Shown here one piece after another: positions 9,293-17,384 of a stretch of 64,000 nucleotides of DNA. Position 1 is the stretch's first letter. Each line of letters starts with the position of its first letter. The notes beneath the pieces were generated by a model. The model was not told the DNA's origin and searched no databases. It saw only the letters and a program-made list of their open reading frames with translations. Source of the stretch: Paenibacillus sp. UNC499MF (GTDB lineage Bacteria; Bacillota; Bacilli; Paenibacillales; NBRC-103111); assembly GCF_900107975.1 (NCBI RefSeq), contig NZ_FNVF01000017.1, positions 1-64,000 on the forward strand. The letters are read 5' to 3'. Both the position numbers and the translations under genes were made by a program.

Positions 9293-9781
9293 GTGTTAAA
9301 AAAATTATCCGAACCGGATGACCAGCCGTTTCTGTTCGAGCTTTACTGCAGCTCCAGGATGGCGGAAGTGCGGGCTTGGGGCTGGGACGAAGCTACCCTG
9401 CGTTCTTTTCTTCACATGCAGTACAACGCCCAGACCGGATCCTACCGGCAGCAGTATCCCGAAGCGGAGTCGTACATCGTCTGCCAGGACGGTCAACGGG
9501 CCGGAAGAATTCTTATCCACCGGACGCCCCGCTGCATAAGAGTTGTGGATATCACCCTCCTCCCGCACTTCCAGAATCAAGGACTCGGTACAAAGCTGCT
9601 TCAAACCTTCATGGAAGAATCCCGCGAACAAAACCTCCCGCTCCGGCTTTCCGTACTCAGAACCGGCAGAGCGCTGGCCCTGTATGAACGGCTGGGCTTT
9701 CAAAACGCGGGAGAAAGCGACATGTATCTGGCTATGGAATGGAATCACGAAACTTGTAAAGAGGTGACCGCTCATGAGTGA
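9293..9781 (+). CDS. GNAT family N-acetyltransferase
   Basis: About 162 residues from the GTG at 9293, which follows GGGAGG at good spacing. The acetyl-CoA loop is visible as LLPHFQNQGLGTKLL (motif A, Q-x-x-G-x-G) and motif B as ALYERLGFQ near the C-terminus. The stop overlaps the ATG of the first tail-collar protein by eight bases, so the two are translationally coupled. The GNAT may therefore modify one of the collar proteins, but this is inference from position only; its acceptor is unknown. Confidence 0.85.
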   Translation: MLKKLSEPDDQPFLFELYCSSRMAEVRAWGWDEATLRSFLHMQYNAQTGSYRQQYPEAESYIVCQDGQRAGRILIHRTPRCIRVVDITLLPHFQNQGLGTKLLQTFMEESREQNLPLRLSVLRTGRALALYERLGFQNAGESDMYLAMEWNHETCKEVTAHE

Positions 9782-10274
9782 ATCTTATTTAGGCGAAATA
9801 CGGATGTTCGGAGGCAATTACCCGCCGCAAGGATGGGCGCTTTGCAACGGCCAAATTTTGAACATTGCGGAGAATGAAGCTCTTTATGCTCTGCTTGGCA
9901 CGACGTATGGAGGAGACGGCCAAACCACATTCGGGCTGCCGGATTTGCAGGGCCGTATCCCGGTTCATCCGAGTCAGGGGTACATCCGGGGATCGAAGAG
10001 CGGCACGGAAACCGTGACGCTAACCCAGCCACAGCTGCCTCAACACAACCATATTCCTTTTGCGACTTCAACCCCCGCTACGGCAAACTCTCCTGTCAAT
10101 AACACTTGGGCAACCGCCATCACCCAGAATTATGCGACTTCCGGCACGACAACGTCCATGAGTTCGCAGGCCATTTCCACCGTGGGCGGCAATCAGCCGC
10201 ATAACAATGTGATGCCATCGGCTGTCATTACATTCATCATCTCTCTTTACGGGGTTTTCCCGCCGCAGCCTTAA
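9774..10274 (+). CDS. Phage tail collar domain protein (MdpB-like), copy 1
   Basis: 166 residues with the complete collar-domain pattern: SYLGEIRMFGGNYPPQGWA, then LYALLGTTYGGDGQTTF, LPDLQGR, a Thr/Ser-rich middle, and a C-terminal GGNQPHNNVMP. This family (Phage_Collar, also called microcystin-dependent protein) forms trimeric fibre-like structures in phage, but is common in bacterial genomes away from prophages. There is no signal peptide. It overlaps the GNAT gene and is followed by two homologues at 31 and 18 bp. Confidence 0.85.
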   Translation: MSESYLGEIRMFGGNYPPQGWALCNGQILNIAENEALYALLGTTYGGDGQTTFGLPDLQGRIPVHPSQGYIRGSKSGTETVTLTQPQLPQHNHIPFATSTPATANSPVNNTWATAITQNYATSGTTTSMSSQAISTVGGNQPHNNVMPSAVITFIISLYGVFPPQP

Positions 10275-10305
10275 AAACAGTTGATCTTATAAGGAGGAAC
10301 TAACT

Positions 10306-10806
10306 ATGTCCGAACCATTTGTGGGTGAAATCCGGTTATTCGCCAACAACTACGCTCCGCGCGGCTGGGCTTTTTGCGAGGGACAAACCCTGTCCATTAA
10401 TACGAACCAGGCTCTTTACTCTCTGATCGGCACCGTTTACGGAGGCGACGGTAAAACAAACTTTAAGCTTCCCGATCTTCGCGGCCGTGTCCCGATTCAC
10501 GTAAGCTCTACCACGCCGTTGGGTCAGTCCGCTGGTGAGGCGGCTCATACGCTTACTGTCAATGAGATGCCTGCTCATACACATCAAGTGTCCGCTTCGG
10601 GGAACCCAGGTTCCGCCACTACTCCCGCGTCGAACGTTTGGGCAGATGAAGCGGCCCTGTACGAGCCGCTTTCGACTCCTACCGTTGCAATGAACGCAGG
10701 CACCATGTCCATCGCCGGAGGAAGTCAGCCGCACAGCAACATGCAGCCGTATCTGGTGGCTAATTACGCCATCGCCCTAGTCGGCATTTATCCTTCGAGG
10801 AACTAA
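10306..10806 (+). CDS. Phage tail collar domain protein (MdpB-like), copy 2
   Basis: 166 residues, clearly paralogous to its neighbours: EPFVGEIRLFANNYAPRGWA at the start, LYSLIGTVYGGDGKTNF, LPDLRGRVPIH, and a GGSQPHSNMQPYL end. A clean AAGGAGG site precedes the ATG. Same operon as the GNAT and the other two collar proteins. Divergence between copies suggests a hetero-oligomer or different ligands rather than dosage; this is inference. Confidence 0.85.
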   Translation: MSEPFVGEIRLFANNYAPRGWAFCEGQTLSINTNQALYSLIGTVYGGDGKTNFKLPDLRGRVPIHVSSTTPLGQSAGEAAHTLTVNEMPAHTHQVSASGNPGSATTPASNVWADEAALYEPLSTPTVAMNAGTMSIAGGSQPHSNMQPYLVANYAIALVGIYPSRN

Positions 10807-10824
10807 AGAGAGGAGCACTATTTT

Positions 10825-11367
10825 ATGGCTGACGCTTACCTAGGAGAAATCCGCATATTTGCAGGTAATTTTGCACCATACGGCTGGGCGCTCTGCAACG
10901 GGCAGCTCATGTCGATTTCCCAAAATACCGCTCTCTTCGCTATTTTGGGTGTCCAATACGGCGGAGACGGCAAAACCACATTCGCCCTGCCGAATTTAAT
11001 GGGCAAAGCTCCCATGCACCAAGGCTCCGGGCAGGGACTAACTCCGCGCGTTATCGGTCAGTCGGTCGGCTCCCCTGCCGTAACTCTGCTTACGACGGAA
11101 ATCCCTGCGCATAATCACACTCCCCAATCGGTGAATGCCATTGGCAGCGACACTAGCCCGACTAACAATTTCTGGGCGCAATCTCCGGCAGAAGGCCGTC
11201 CCGGCCGGGAAAAACAGCGGAATCTATACGATCCAACTCCCACCGTACAAATGAGTCCAGTCAACCTTTCCGTTACCGGCGGCAGCCAGCCGCATAACAA
11301 TATGCAGCCTTACCTTGCGATGAATTTTATTATTTGTTTATCCGGTGAATTTCCGCCTAAACAGTAA
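10825..11367 (+). CDS. Phage tail collar domain protein (MdpB-like), copy 3
   Basis: 180 residues, the longest of the three. It begins ADAYLGEIRIFAGNFAPYGWA, carries LFAILGVQYGGDGKTTF and LPNLMGKAPMH, and ends with GGSQPHNNMQPYLAMNF. The extra length lies in the variable middle (about 110-145). An AGAGAGGAG site precedes the ATG, and a strong terminator follows 14 bp after the stop, closing the four-gene operon. Confidence 0.85.
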   Translation: MADAYLGEIRIFAGNFAPYGWALCNGQLMSISQNTALFAILGVQYGGDGKTTFALPNLMGKAPMHQGSGQGLTPRVIGQSVGSPAVTLLTTEIPAHNHTPQSVNAIGSDTSPTNNFWAQSPAEGRPGREKQRNLYDPTPTVQMSPVNLSVTGGSQPHNNMQPYLAMNFIICLSGEFPPKQ

Positions 11368-11380
11368 GCGGGTTTTAAAA

Positions 11381-11419
11381 AAGCCTGTCCGCCCACTAAA
11401 AGGGCGGAAGGCTTTTTTT
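11381..11419 (+). terminator. Terminator of the GNAT/collar operon
   Basis: Stem built from AAGCCT plus TCCGCCC (11381-11394) and GGGCGGA plus AGGCTT (11402-11414), loop ACTAAAA, then a T run. The following gap to 11630 holds no gene that I can see. Confidence 0.9.
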
Positions 11420-11630
11420 GTTGTGGATGTTATTTTGGAGCTGATTATAAAACCAATGCTCAAGCTGTATATTTTTATTTCTTGAGGAACGTAAGTAAAT
11501 ACATTGTGTTTGCATTGATATTTAAGACAGTGATAACGTGAGCGGCGGAGGGCGTAGGAAGATCCGGCAGGGAGACATTTTGACGAAAGTCTGACGACAA
11601 TTTATAGCGACATACGAAAATAAAAAAAGG

Positions 11631-12542
11631 TTAGAAAAGTACCGGGTGCGGGAGAAGCTTCCATGCCTCGGCTTCCTGCTGGTATACGAGATTTTTCAGA
11701 TAGGGCAAAAGCTGTGCGGCCAGCTCCTCCCGTTTTAATCCGATTTCCAGCACGGCCTTGAGATAGCCGAGCTTATCCCCGATGTCGTAGCGGTTTCCCG
11801 CCAGTTCCAGGGCGAGCAGCTCCTCGCGTTTCGCGATCTCGTGCAGCGCGTCTGTCAGCTGGTATTCGCCGCCGGCTCCTTTTTCGATATTTTCCAGTAT
11901 GGGGAAAATAGTCGGCTCCAGAATGTACCGGCCCATGACGGCCACATTGGATGGTGCGCTGCCGAGAGACGGCTTCTCCACCAGTCCCGCTACGCGGTGA
12001 ATCCGGTTCCTTCCTCCGGAAGAATCGATGATGCCGTACTTATCCACCTCGGAATCCGGTACGGGTTTGACCCCGATCACCTGCCGGCCCGTCTCCTCAT
12101 AGAGGTGAATCATTTGCCGCAGCGCTGGCGGATCAGAGACCATGATATCGTCCCCGAGCAGGACGGCGAAAGGCTCATCGCCTATAAACTGCTTCGCACA
12201 CAGTATGGCGTGCCCGAGTCCGAGCGGTTCCTTCTGGCGTATAAAATGAATTTGGGCCATGTCGCTGATCGCCTGCACTTCCTTCAGCAGCTTCAGCTTG
12301 CCTTTCTCGCTTAACGTCTGCTCAAGTTCGACCGAGCGGTCGAAGTGATCCTCGATAGATTTCTTATTCCGCCCGGTGACGATAATAATGCTTTCGATCC
12401 CGGACTGGACCGCTTCCTCCACGATATATTGAATGGCCGGTTTGTCCACAATCGGCAGCATCTCCTTGGGCTGCGCTTTGGTCGCGGGCAGAAAACGCGT
12501 TCCGAGCCCCGCTGCCGGAATGACGGCTTTTTTGATCGTCAT
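11631..12542 (-). CDS. galU: UTP-glucose-1-phosphate uridylyltransferase
   Basis: 303 residues. Makes UDP-glucose from UTP and glucose-1-phosphate. The nucleotide-binding signature AVIPAAGLGTRFLPATKA is at residues 6-23, followed by PKEMLPIVDKPAIQYIVEE. Also present are LGLGHAILCAK, the metal-binding LLGDDI and VEKP, all typical of GalU/GtaB. Length is normal. Its start overlaps the GtrA stop by four bases, so it is the last gene of a glycosyltransferase operon and presumably supplies the activated sugar for the GT2 enzyme encoded upstream. Confidence 0.95.
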   Translation of the reverse strand: MTIKKAVIPAAGLGTRFLPATKAQPKEMLPIVDKPAIQYIVEEAVQSGIESIIIVTGRNKKSIEDHFDRSVELEQTLSEKGKLKLLKEVQAISDMAQIHFIRQKEPLGLGHAILCAKQFIGDEPFAVLLGDDIMVSDPPALRQMIHLYEETGRQVIGVKPVPDSEVDKYGIIDSSGGRNRIHRVAGLVEKPSLGSAPSNVAVMGRYILEPTIFPILENIEKGAGGEYQLTDALHEIAKREELLALELAGNRYDIGDKLGYLKAVLEIGLKREELAAQLLPYLKNLVYQQEAEAWKLLPHPVLF

Positions 12543-13039
12543 GACTTTTCACTCCCCGTATAAGTTGAAGTTGGTAAGCGGAAAACCCAGTATCGGCTCC
12601 CTGCGTAATTGATCCATGAGCTTGCGAATGTTGCCGCCAGTTTACCAGTGATAAGTGGCAAGCCTAAAGCGCTGTATGCCCACTGGAGCAGAACCGCCGA
12701 TACGGCCAGGGAGATCAGATTGATCAGGAAAAATTTTGCGATTTCCCGGGTGCTTCCTCCCTTTCGACTGCGGAAAGTCCAGCTCCGGTTGAGCATATAG
12801 CTGTTCAGCACTCCTAGCAGGTAAGCGATAATCTGCCCCGTCAGATAGGGGACGCCCGCTGCCGTCAAGAGCAGGAAGGCTGCGAAATCTACGCCCGTGT
12901 TCAGCAGGCCGACCAGTCCGAATTTCATGAGCGGCAGGAGACGATTACTCCGGCTGCCTAACCGTCCCGCGCTGCTCAGGCCGCTTTTCCCCAGGTTACT
13001 CAAGCTGCTCAGATCCCTCGGGTTCCTCCTGTTACTCAT
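12539..13039 (-). CDS. GtrA-family membrane protein
   Basis: About 166 residues with four predicted membrane segments: FGLVGLLNTGVDFAAFLLL, YLTGQIIAYLLGVLNSYML, FFLINLISLAVSAVLL and the final KLAATFASSWINYAGSRYWVF. The N-D and NRSWTF elements are typical of GtrA. The family is thought to help move undecaprenyl-linked sugars across the membrane. The ATG at 13039 overlaps the end of the GT2 gene by eight bases. The basic N-terminal tail rich in Ser/Leu is unusual but short. Confidence 0.85.
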   Translation of the reverse strand: MSNRRNPRDLSSLSNLGKSGLSSAGRLGSRSNRLLPLMKFGLVGLLNTGVDFAAFLLLTAAGVPYLTGQIIAYLLGVLNSYMLNRSWTFRSRKGGSTREIAKFFLINLISLAVSAVLLQWAYSALGLPLITGKLAATFASSWINYAGSRYWVFRLPTSTYTGSEKS

Positions 13040-14012
13040 AACCGGCCAGTCTCTTAGGCATTGGCCCTTCATCCTTCCGAAGACCGTGGCATTCCCGCAC
13101 GATATACAGCGGTCTGCCTTTCGTCTCGTCGTAAATGCGGCCGATATATTCGCCCAGAATGCCCAGCATAAGCAGCACAAATCCGTTAAAAATGAGCATG
13201 ATGCTGACGACTGACGGCCAGCCCTTCAAAGTCGCGTCCGTAAATAAAGCGAGGTATACGACATAGAGAAGGTAGAGAAATCCCGAACCCGAAAGCAGAA
13301 CCCCGAGATATCCGGCCAGCTTCAGGGGCTTGTATGAGAAAGACGTAATGCCGTCCAGGCTGAGCTTGATCATCCTTTTGAGCGGATACTTGGTCTCTCC
13401 CGCCAGGCGTTCGTCCCGCTCATATTCGATCGCCGTCTGACGGAACCCTACCCAACTGACCAGTCCGCGGACAAAGCGGTTGTTTTCGGAAAGCTTCTTC
13501 ATCTCGTCGCAAACTTTGCGGTCCATGAGCCGGAAATCTCCCGTATCCACGGGTATATGAATGTCCGTCGACGCCCGGAGCACGCGGTAGAACAGACTGG
13601 CCGACCATTTTTTGAATAAGGTTTCCCCGCTCCGCTTCACCCGTTTCGCATAGATGACTTCGTAGCCTTCTTTCCATTTCTCAAGCATTTGCAAAATGAG
13701 CTCCGGCGGGTCCTGCAAATCGGCGTCGATAATGATAACCGCATCCCCGGAGGCGTAATCCATCCCGGCCGTAATCGCGATCTGGTGACCGAAATTACGG
13801 GAGAAGTCGATAAGCTTCACCGTTTCGTCCCAGGTGCCGTACTCCTTGATGATTTCAGCGCTCCGGTCTCTGCTCCCGTCATTGATAAAAATCAGCTCAT
13901 AGCTCTCAGAGGTTTCGCTCATCACGACTTTCAGGCGCCTGTATGTTTCCTGAATGACCGCTTCCTCGTTATACATCGGAATGATAATGGAATACTTTAC
14001 CTTCTGCGTCAT
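13032..14012 (-). CDS. Family 2 glycosyltransferase, polyprenyl-phosphate sugar transferase type
   Basis: 326 residues. The GT2 domain starts at YSIIIPMYNEEAVI (residues 7-20), with the metal-binding DADLQDPPE and the DTGDFRLMDRKV segment typical of DPM1/GtrB/YkcC enzymes. Two membrane helices near the C-terminus (about 235-290) anchor it. It should transfer a sugar from a nucleotide donor to undecaprenyl phosphate on the inner membrane face. It overlaps the GT39 gene upstream (4 bp) and GtrA downstream (8 bp), so all four products probably work in one pathway: charge the lipid, flip it, and transfer the sugar outside. Confidence 0.9.
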   Translation of the reverse strand: MTQKVKYSIIIPMYNEEAVIQETYRRLKVVMSETSESYELIFINDGSRDRSAEIIKEYGTWDETVKLIDFSRNFGHQIAITAGMDYASGDAVIIIDADLQDPPELILQMLEKWKEGYEVIYAKRVKRSGETLFKKWSASLFYRVLRASTDIHIPVDTGDFRLMDRKVCDEMKKLSENNRFVRGLVSWVGFRQTAIEYERDERLAGETKYPLKRMIKLSLDGITSFSYKPLKLAGYLGVLLSGSGFLYLLYVVYLALFTDATLKGWPSVVSIMLIFNGFVLLMLGILGEYIGRIYDETKGRPLYIVRECHGLRKDEGPMPKRLAGYE

Positions 14013-16358
14013 GACGCGTCCCCTCCGTTTTCTATCGTCACTTCATATAGAACCATGCTTCCCATGCGGCCTCCGCCCATCCCGGCGGCCGCTTCGGACC
14101 CGGTTTGAGTCTGACCGGACCCGGTCTGCCATTCGGCGGACGAAATTTTCTTGCCGTGCTGCGCGAGCCACTGGGTAAGCTCCGCATTGCCTCCGCGGCC
14201 TCCTCCGCCTTCGGAGATAAGGAAATATTTTAATTGTCCGCTTTTCACCATCTCTTCCAACTCGGCAGTCGTATAGACCGGATCATTGCCCGAGAATCCT
14301 CCGAGCGTGATCACTTCTTCCCCTTTGTCGATGATGTAAGGCGCCGCTGTATTGTAGTCGGATGTCGCAAATAAATAGGTCGTGCTGCCGATATGAGCCT
14401 TCATGTAAGCGAGCAGCGCTTCGTCCACGCTTCTGCCTCCCATGCCGCCCATTGCGCCGGAAGTTCCCCGGTCTCCGGTGGTCCGGGACGCATCCCCGCC
14501 GGCTGTACCGCCGTTCGCCGCCGCGTCCTGACCATTGCCCCCGCCGGCATCCGGAGTGCCCGGGGCTGTGCCCTGTTCCGCGCCATCCCATCCCTGAGTG
14601 CCCTGTCCCGCTCCGCCTTGACCGTCGCCGCGGGGCATCAGGCCGCCGCCCGGTCCCTGGCCCATCGGGCCGCGGTCATTGCCGCCGGAAGGGCCCGCTT
14701 GCGGAATCATGCTGTTGAGTCCGTACGTAATCGGAGTCGCCGCCCAATACGCCGGGCCGATGAGCAGGACGAGAAGTCCCGCGACGGCTGCCGCGTAAGA
14801 GAAGCGCGTTGTCTTGAATCTCAGCGTGATGAGCAGGATGGCCGCCGCCCCTCCGGCAACGCCGACGCCATAGGTCCAGCCGCTGCCGATGGTCCCGTTG
14901 TAAGGCGCCATAATGAAGACTTGAAAAGCTGCCGTCACTGCCGCGGTATGCGCTCCACAGCTCAGACCAGCCCGCACCCGCCAGCGCGGCGACCGGAGGC
15001 GCCAGCATGATCAGATAGTAGTGGTGGAAGAAGCCCGCCACACTGAAGAAAGCCATACCCGGAAGAAGCCAGGCGAGCCAGAACAGGCTCTCTTTGTGCT
15101 TCCGGGTGAAGTTGCTGCGGCGCAGGCCGGCGAGCAAGGCGGCGGATGCCAGAGCCGCGAACGGGATCATCCAGCTCGCCTGGCCGGACAGCGCCGACTG
15201 GAACAGGCGCAGCGGACCTTTCTCGCCCGTGCCGAACATGCCGCCGCTGCCCCCGCCCGGGCCTCCGCCGCCAAATCCCAGCGGCTGGCCTTGGCCGTCT
15301 GAGCCCGGTGCGCCAGGCATCCCGCCGCCGTCGGCTCCGGACGGCGCAGCCGCACTGCCGCCGGTGGCGCCGCTGCCGCCCGGCAGCGCGCCGTTGTCTC
15401 CGGCTCCGCCGCCCGCGTCATTCCGGCCGCCGCCTGTTCCAACGCTGCTGGCGCCTGTGCCGGCCGTTCCCGGAGCCGTGCCCACGGCGTCGCCGGTCTG
15501 GCCGTCCGCCGCGCGGCGCTCGCCGCCGGGCATTCCGCCGCGGTCGCCGCCGCCGGGACCGCCGCCCTGATTGCCCGTCAAGCGCGAAACGCCGTTATAG
15601 CCGAAAGCCAGCTCCAGGACGGAATTGGTTTCGCTGCTGCCGATGTAAGGCCGCTCGCTGGCCGGAATGGAATCGACGATAACCGCCCAGGAGACGGAGA
15701 TGAGAAGCATAAGAGCGAGCGCGCCGGAAAGTACGCCGGCTTTCTTTTTCCAGGTGCTTTTAAACGCGAATAAGTAGAAGAGAACAAAAGCAGGCAAAAT
15801 CATGTAAGCCTGAAGCATTTTCATGTTAAAACCGAGTCCGATAAGAGCAAACGCGCCCAGCAGACTGAGGACGCTGTTTCGTTTAACGGCTCTGAATAGA
15901 AACCAGGTGCCCAGAAGAAGGGTAAAAACAAGCATACTATCGATGTTGTTGGTCCGGCTGACTGCCACCGCAACCGGTGTGCACGCCATAACGAGGGCCG
16001 CTATTCTGGCCGCCGCCGTTCCGAAGGAAGGTTTAACGAGCAGGTAGATCAGCACAATCGACCCGACGCCCGCAAGGGCCTGGGGCAGAATGACGCTCCA
16101 GCCGTGAAGGCCGAACAGGTAAGCGCTCGCCGTTTGAATCCAGAACGTTACCGGCGGTTTGTCGACGGTTACGGAACCTGCGGAATCGAGGGAACCGAAG
16201 AAAAAATTGTGGAAGTTCTGCAGCATGCTCGCTACGGCCGTCGTGTAATACGTATTGGCGTATGAATCGAGCCAGATGTTATAGGTGTTCAGAAAGACGC
16301 CGAGCAGCAAAATAAAAACTAGCGGAAGATCGACCCGGAATCGTTTGGTGCTTATCAT
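14009..16358 (-). pseudogene. GT39/ArnT-like membrane glycosyltransferase (YkcB type), interrupted by a frameshift
   Basis: Two overlapping reading frames together spell one protein. The 5' part (16358 to about 14940) has the GT39 start with TVDKPPVTFWIQ (acidic first loop, substrate binding), about eight membrane helices, and a Gly/Ala/Asp-rich outer loop of about 120 residues. It runs correctly to GWSELWSAYR and then becomes nonsense. The 3' part (about 14975 to 14009) continues with TAAFQVFIMAPY, two helices, a second Gly-rich loop and a soluble C-terminal domain. The shift lies near 14935-14965; a few codons seem missing too. It could be a real mutation or an assembly error. The enzyme would use polyprenyl-phosphate sugar to modify a wall polymer or protein. 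First gene of the GT operon. Confidence 0.8.
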
Positions 16359-16540
16359 GGTTTTCCACTCCTTAATTGTCTATTGGTAAAATGAAATTTA
16401 CATCCCCGGGCAAAAACGTTACCATCGAGAAAGAAATAAAGGCGCCGCTGTTGTCCGCCCGCTCCGGCGATCGGCCAAAAGCCTCTTTTGCGCCGCTTCC
16501 GCCCCGTCACCGGGTATGCTTGTATTGTGCAGGCTGTGCC

Positions 16541-16577
16541 TGAACCCTTCTTGAAGGCTGGCTGAATGTTTGCTGAA
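16541..16577 (-). promoter_or_regulatory. Four direct repeats at 11-bp spacing upstream of the GT operon
   Basis: On the minus strand TTCA elements (mostly TTCAG) recur four times at exactly 11 bp; on the plus strand TGAA starts at 16541, 16552, 16563 and 16574. An 11-bp period is the classic layout for OmpR/PhoB-type response regulators, one of which is encoded at 16698. Confidence 0.7.
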
Positions 16578-16611
16578 AGCCCGGGCGGGCGCACCATCAT
16601 TAAGCGGAGGC

Positions 16612-16637
16612 TCAGGCTTCATTCAGATTCCATTCAG
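16612..16637 (+). promoter_or_regulatory. Three direct repeats at 11-bp spacing upstream of the response regulator
   Basis: TCAG starts at 16612, 16623 and 16634 on the plus strand. This array faces the response regulator gene, with the same half-site as the minus-strand array, suggesting autoregulation. Confidence 0.65.
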
Positions 16638-16697
16638 TTTCGTGACGGATAATCCGTATATAGGTAATAGAAAGCAGACCCCGAAAGGTGATTCCGC

Positions 16698-17384
16698 ATG
16701 AAAAATGTAAAAGATATCCGGATCCTGCTTGTCGATGACGAGCCGCACATCCTGCAGTTTCTCGAATTCGGCCTTGTGAATGAAGGCTTTGCTATTAAAA
16801 CGGCACCGGACGGCATGAGCGCTATTAATCTGGTCCGGGATTTTCAGCCGCATGTCGTTATCCTTGACGTCATGATGCCCGGCATGGACGGCTTCGAGGT
16901 GTGCCGCCTTCTGAAGAAGAACGGCAGCAATATCGCCGTCATCATGCTCACCGCCAAAGACGAGGTCGAAGACCGCGTCAAGGGACTGACCATCGGCGCG
17001 GACGACTATCTCGTGAAGCCGTTCAGCTTTGAGGAGCTGCTGGCCCGGATCGAAGCCAGGCTGCGCAACCAGTTTCCCGGCGTTTTCCGGGAAATCGCGA
17101 TCGGCCCTTTCCGGATCGACGACCCGAGAAAGGAAATTGTTTTCGGAGAGAGCGCCCTGGAGCTTTCGCCAACCGAGTATGAGCTTCTCAAATTTCTCGT
17201 CGTCAATCACGGCATCGTGCTGAGCAAAACTAAGATTCTGGAAAAAGTATGGAGCTATGACTTCGGCGGGGAAGAAAACATCGTGGAAGTGTATATCCGC
17301 TCGCTGAGGGACAAGCTGGGAGACAAGGAGCACCGGTTGATCCGCACACTCCGGGGCGCCGGCTACCGGCTGGACTGGTCATGA
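16698..17384 (+). CDS. OmpR/PhoB-family response regulator
   Basis: 228 residues. Receiver domain: acidic pair D13-D14, phosphoacceptor D57 in VVILDVMMPGMDG, T in MLTAKDEVEDR and K in LVKPFSF. The C-terminal winged helix (about 130-228) has LSPTEYELLKFLVVNHG and ENIVEVYIRSLRDKL. The stop overlaps the kinase start by four bases. Its probable binding sites are the 11-bp arrays between it and the divergent glycosyltransferase operon, so it likely controls that operon and itself; that link is inferred from position and half-site identity. Confidence 0.92.
   Translation: MKNVKDIRILLVDDEPHILQFLEFGLVNEGFAIKTAPDGMSAINLVRDFQPHVVILDVMMPGMDGFEVCRLLKKNGSNIAVIMLTAKDEVEDRVKGLTIGADDYLVKPFSFEELLARIEARLRNQFPGVFREIAIGPFRIDDPRKEIVFGESALELSPTEYELLKFLVVNHGIVLSKTKILEKVWSYDFGGEENIVEVYIRSLRDKLGDKEHRLIRTLRGAGYRLDWS

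Noticed and set aside
9774-11367. Prophage remnant
   Set aside because: Only collar-domain proteins and a GNAT are present; no integrase, terminase, portal, lysis or attachment site.
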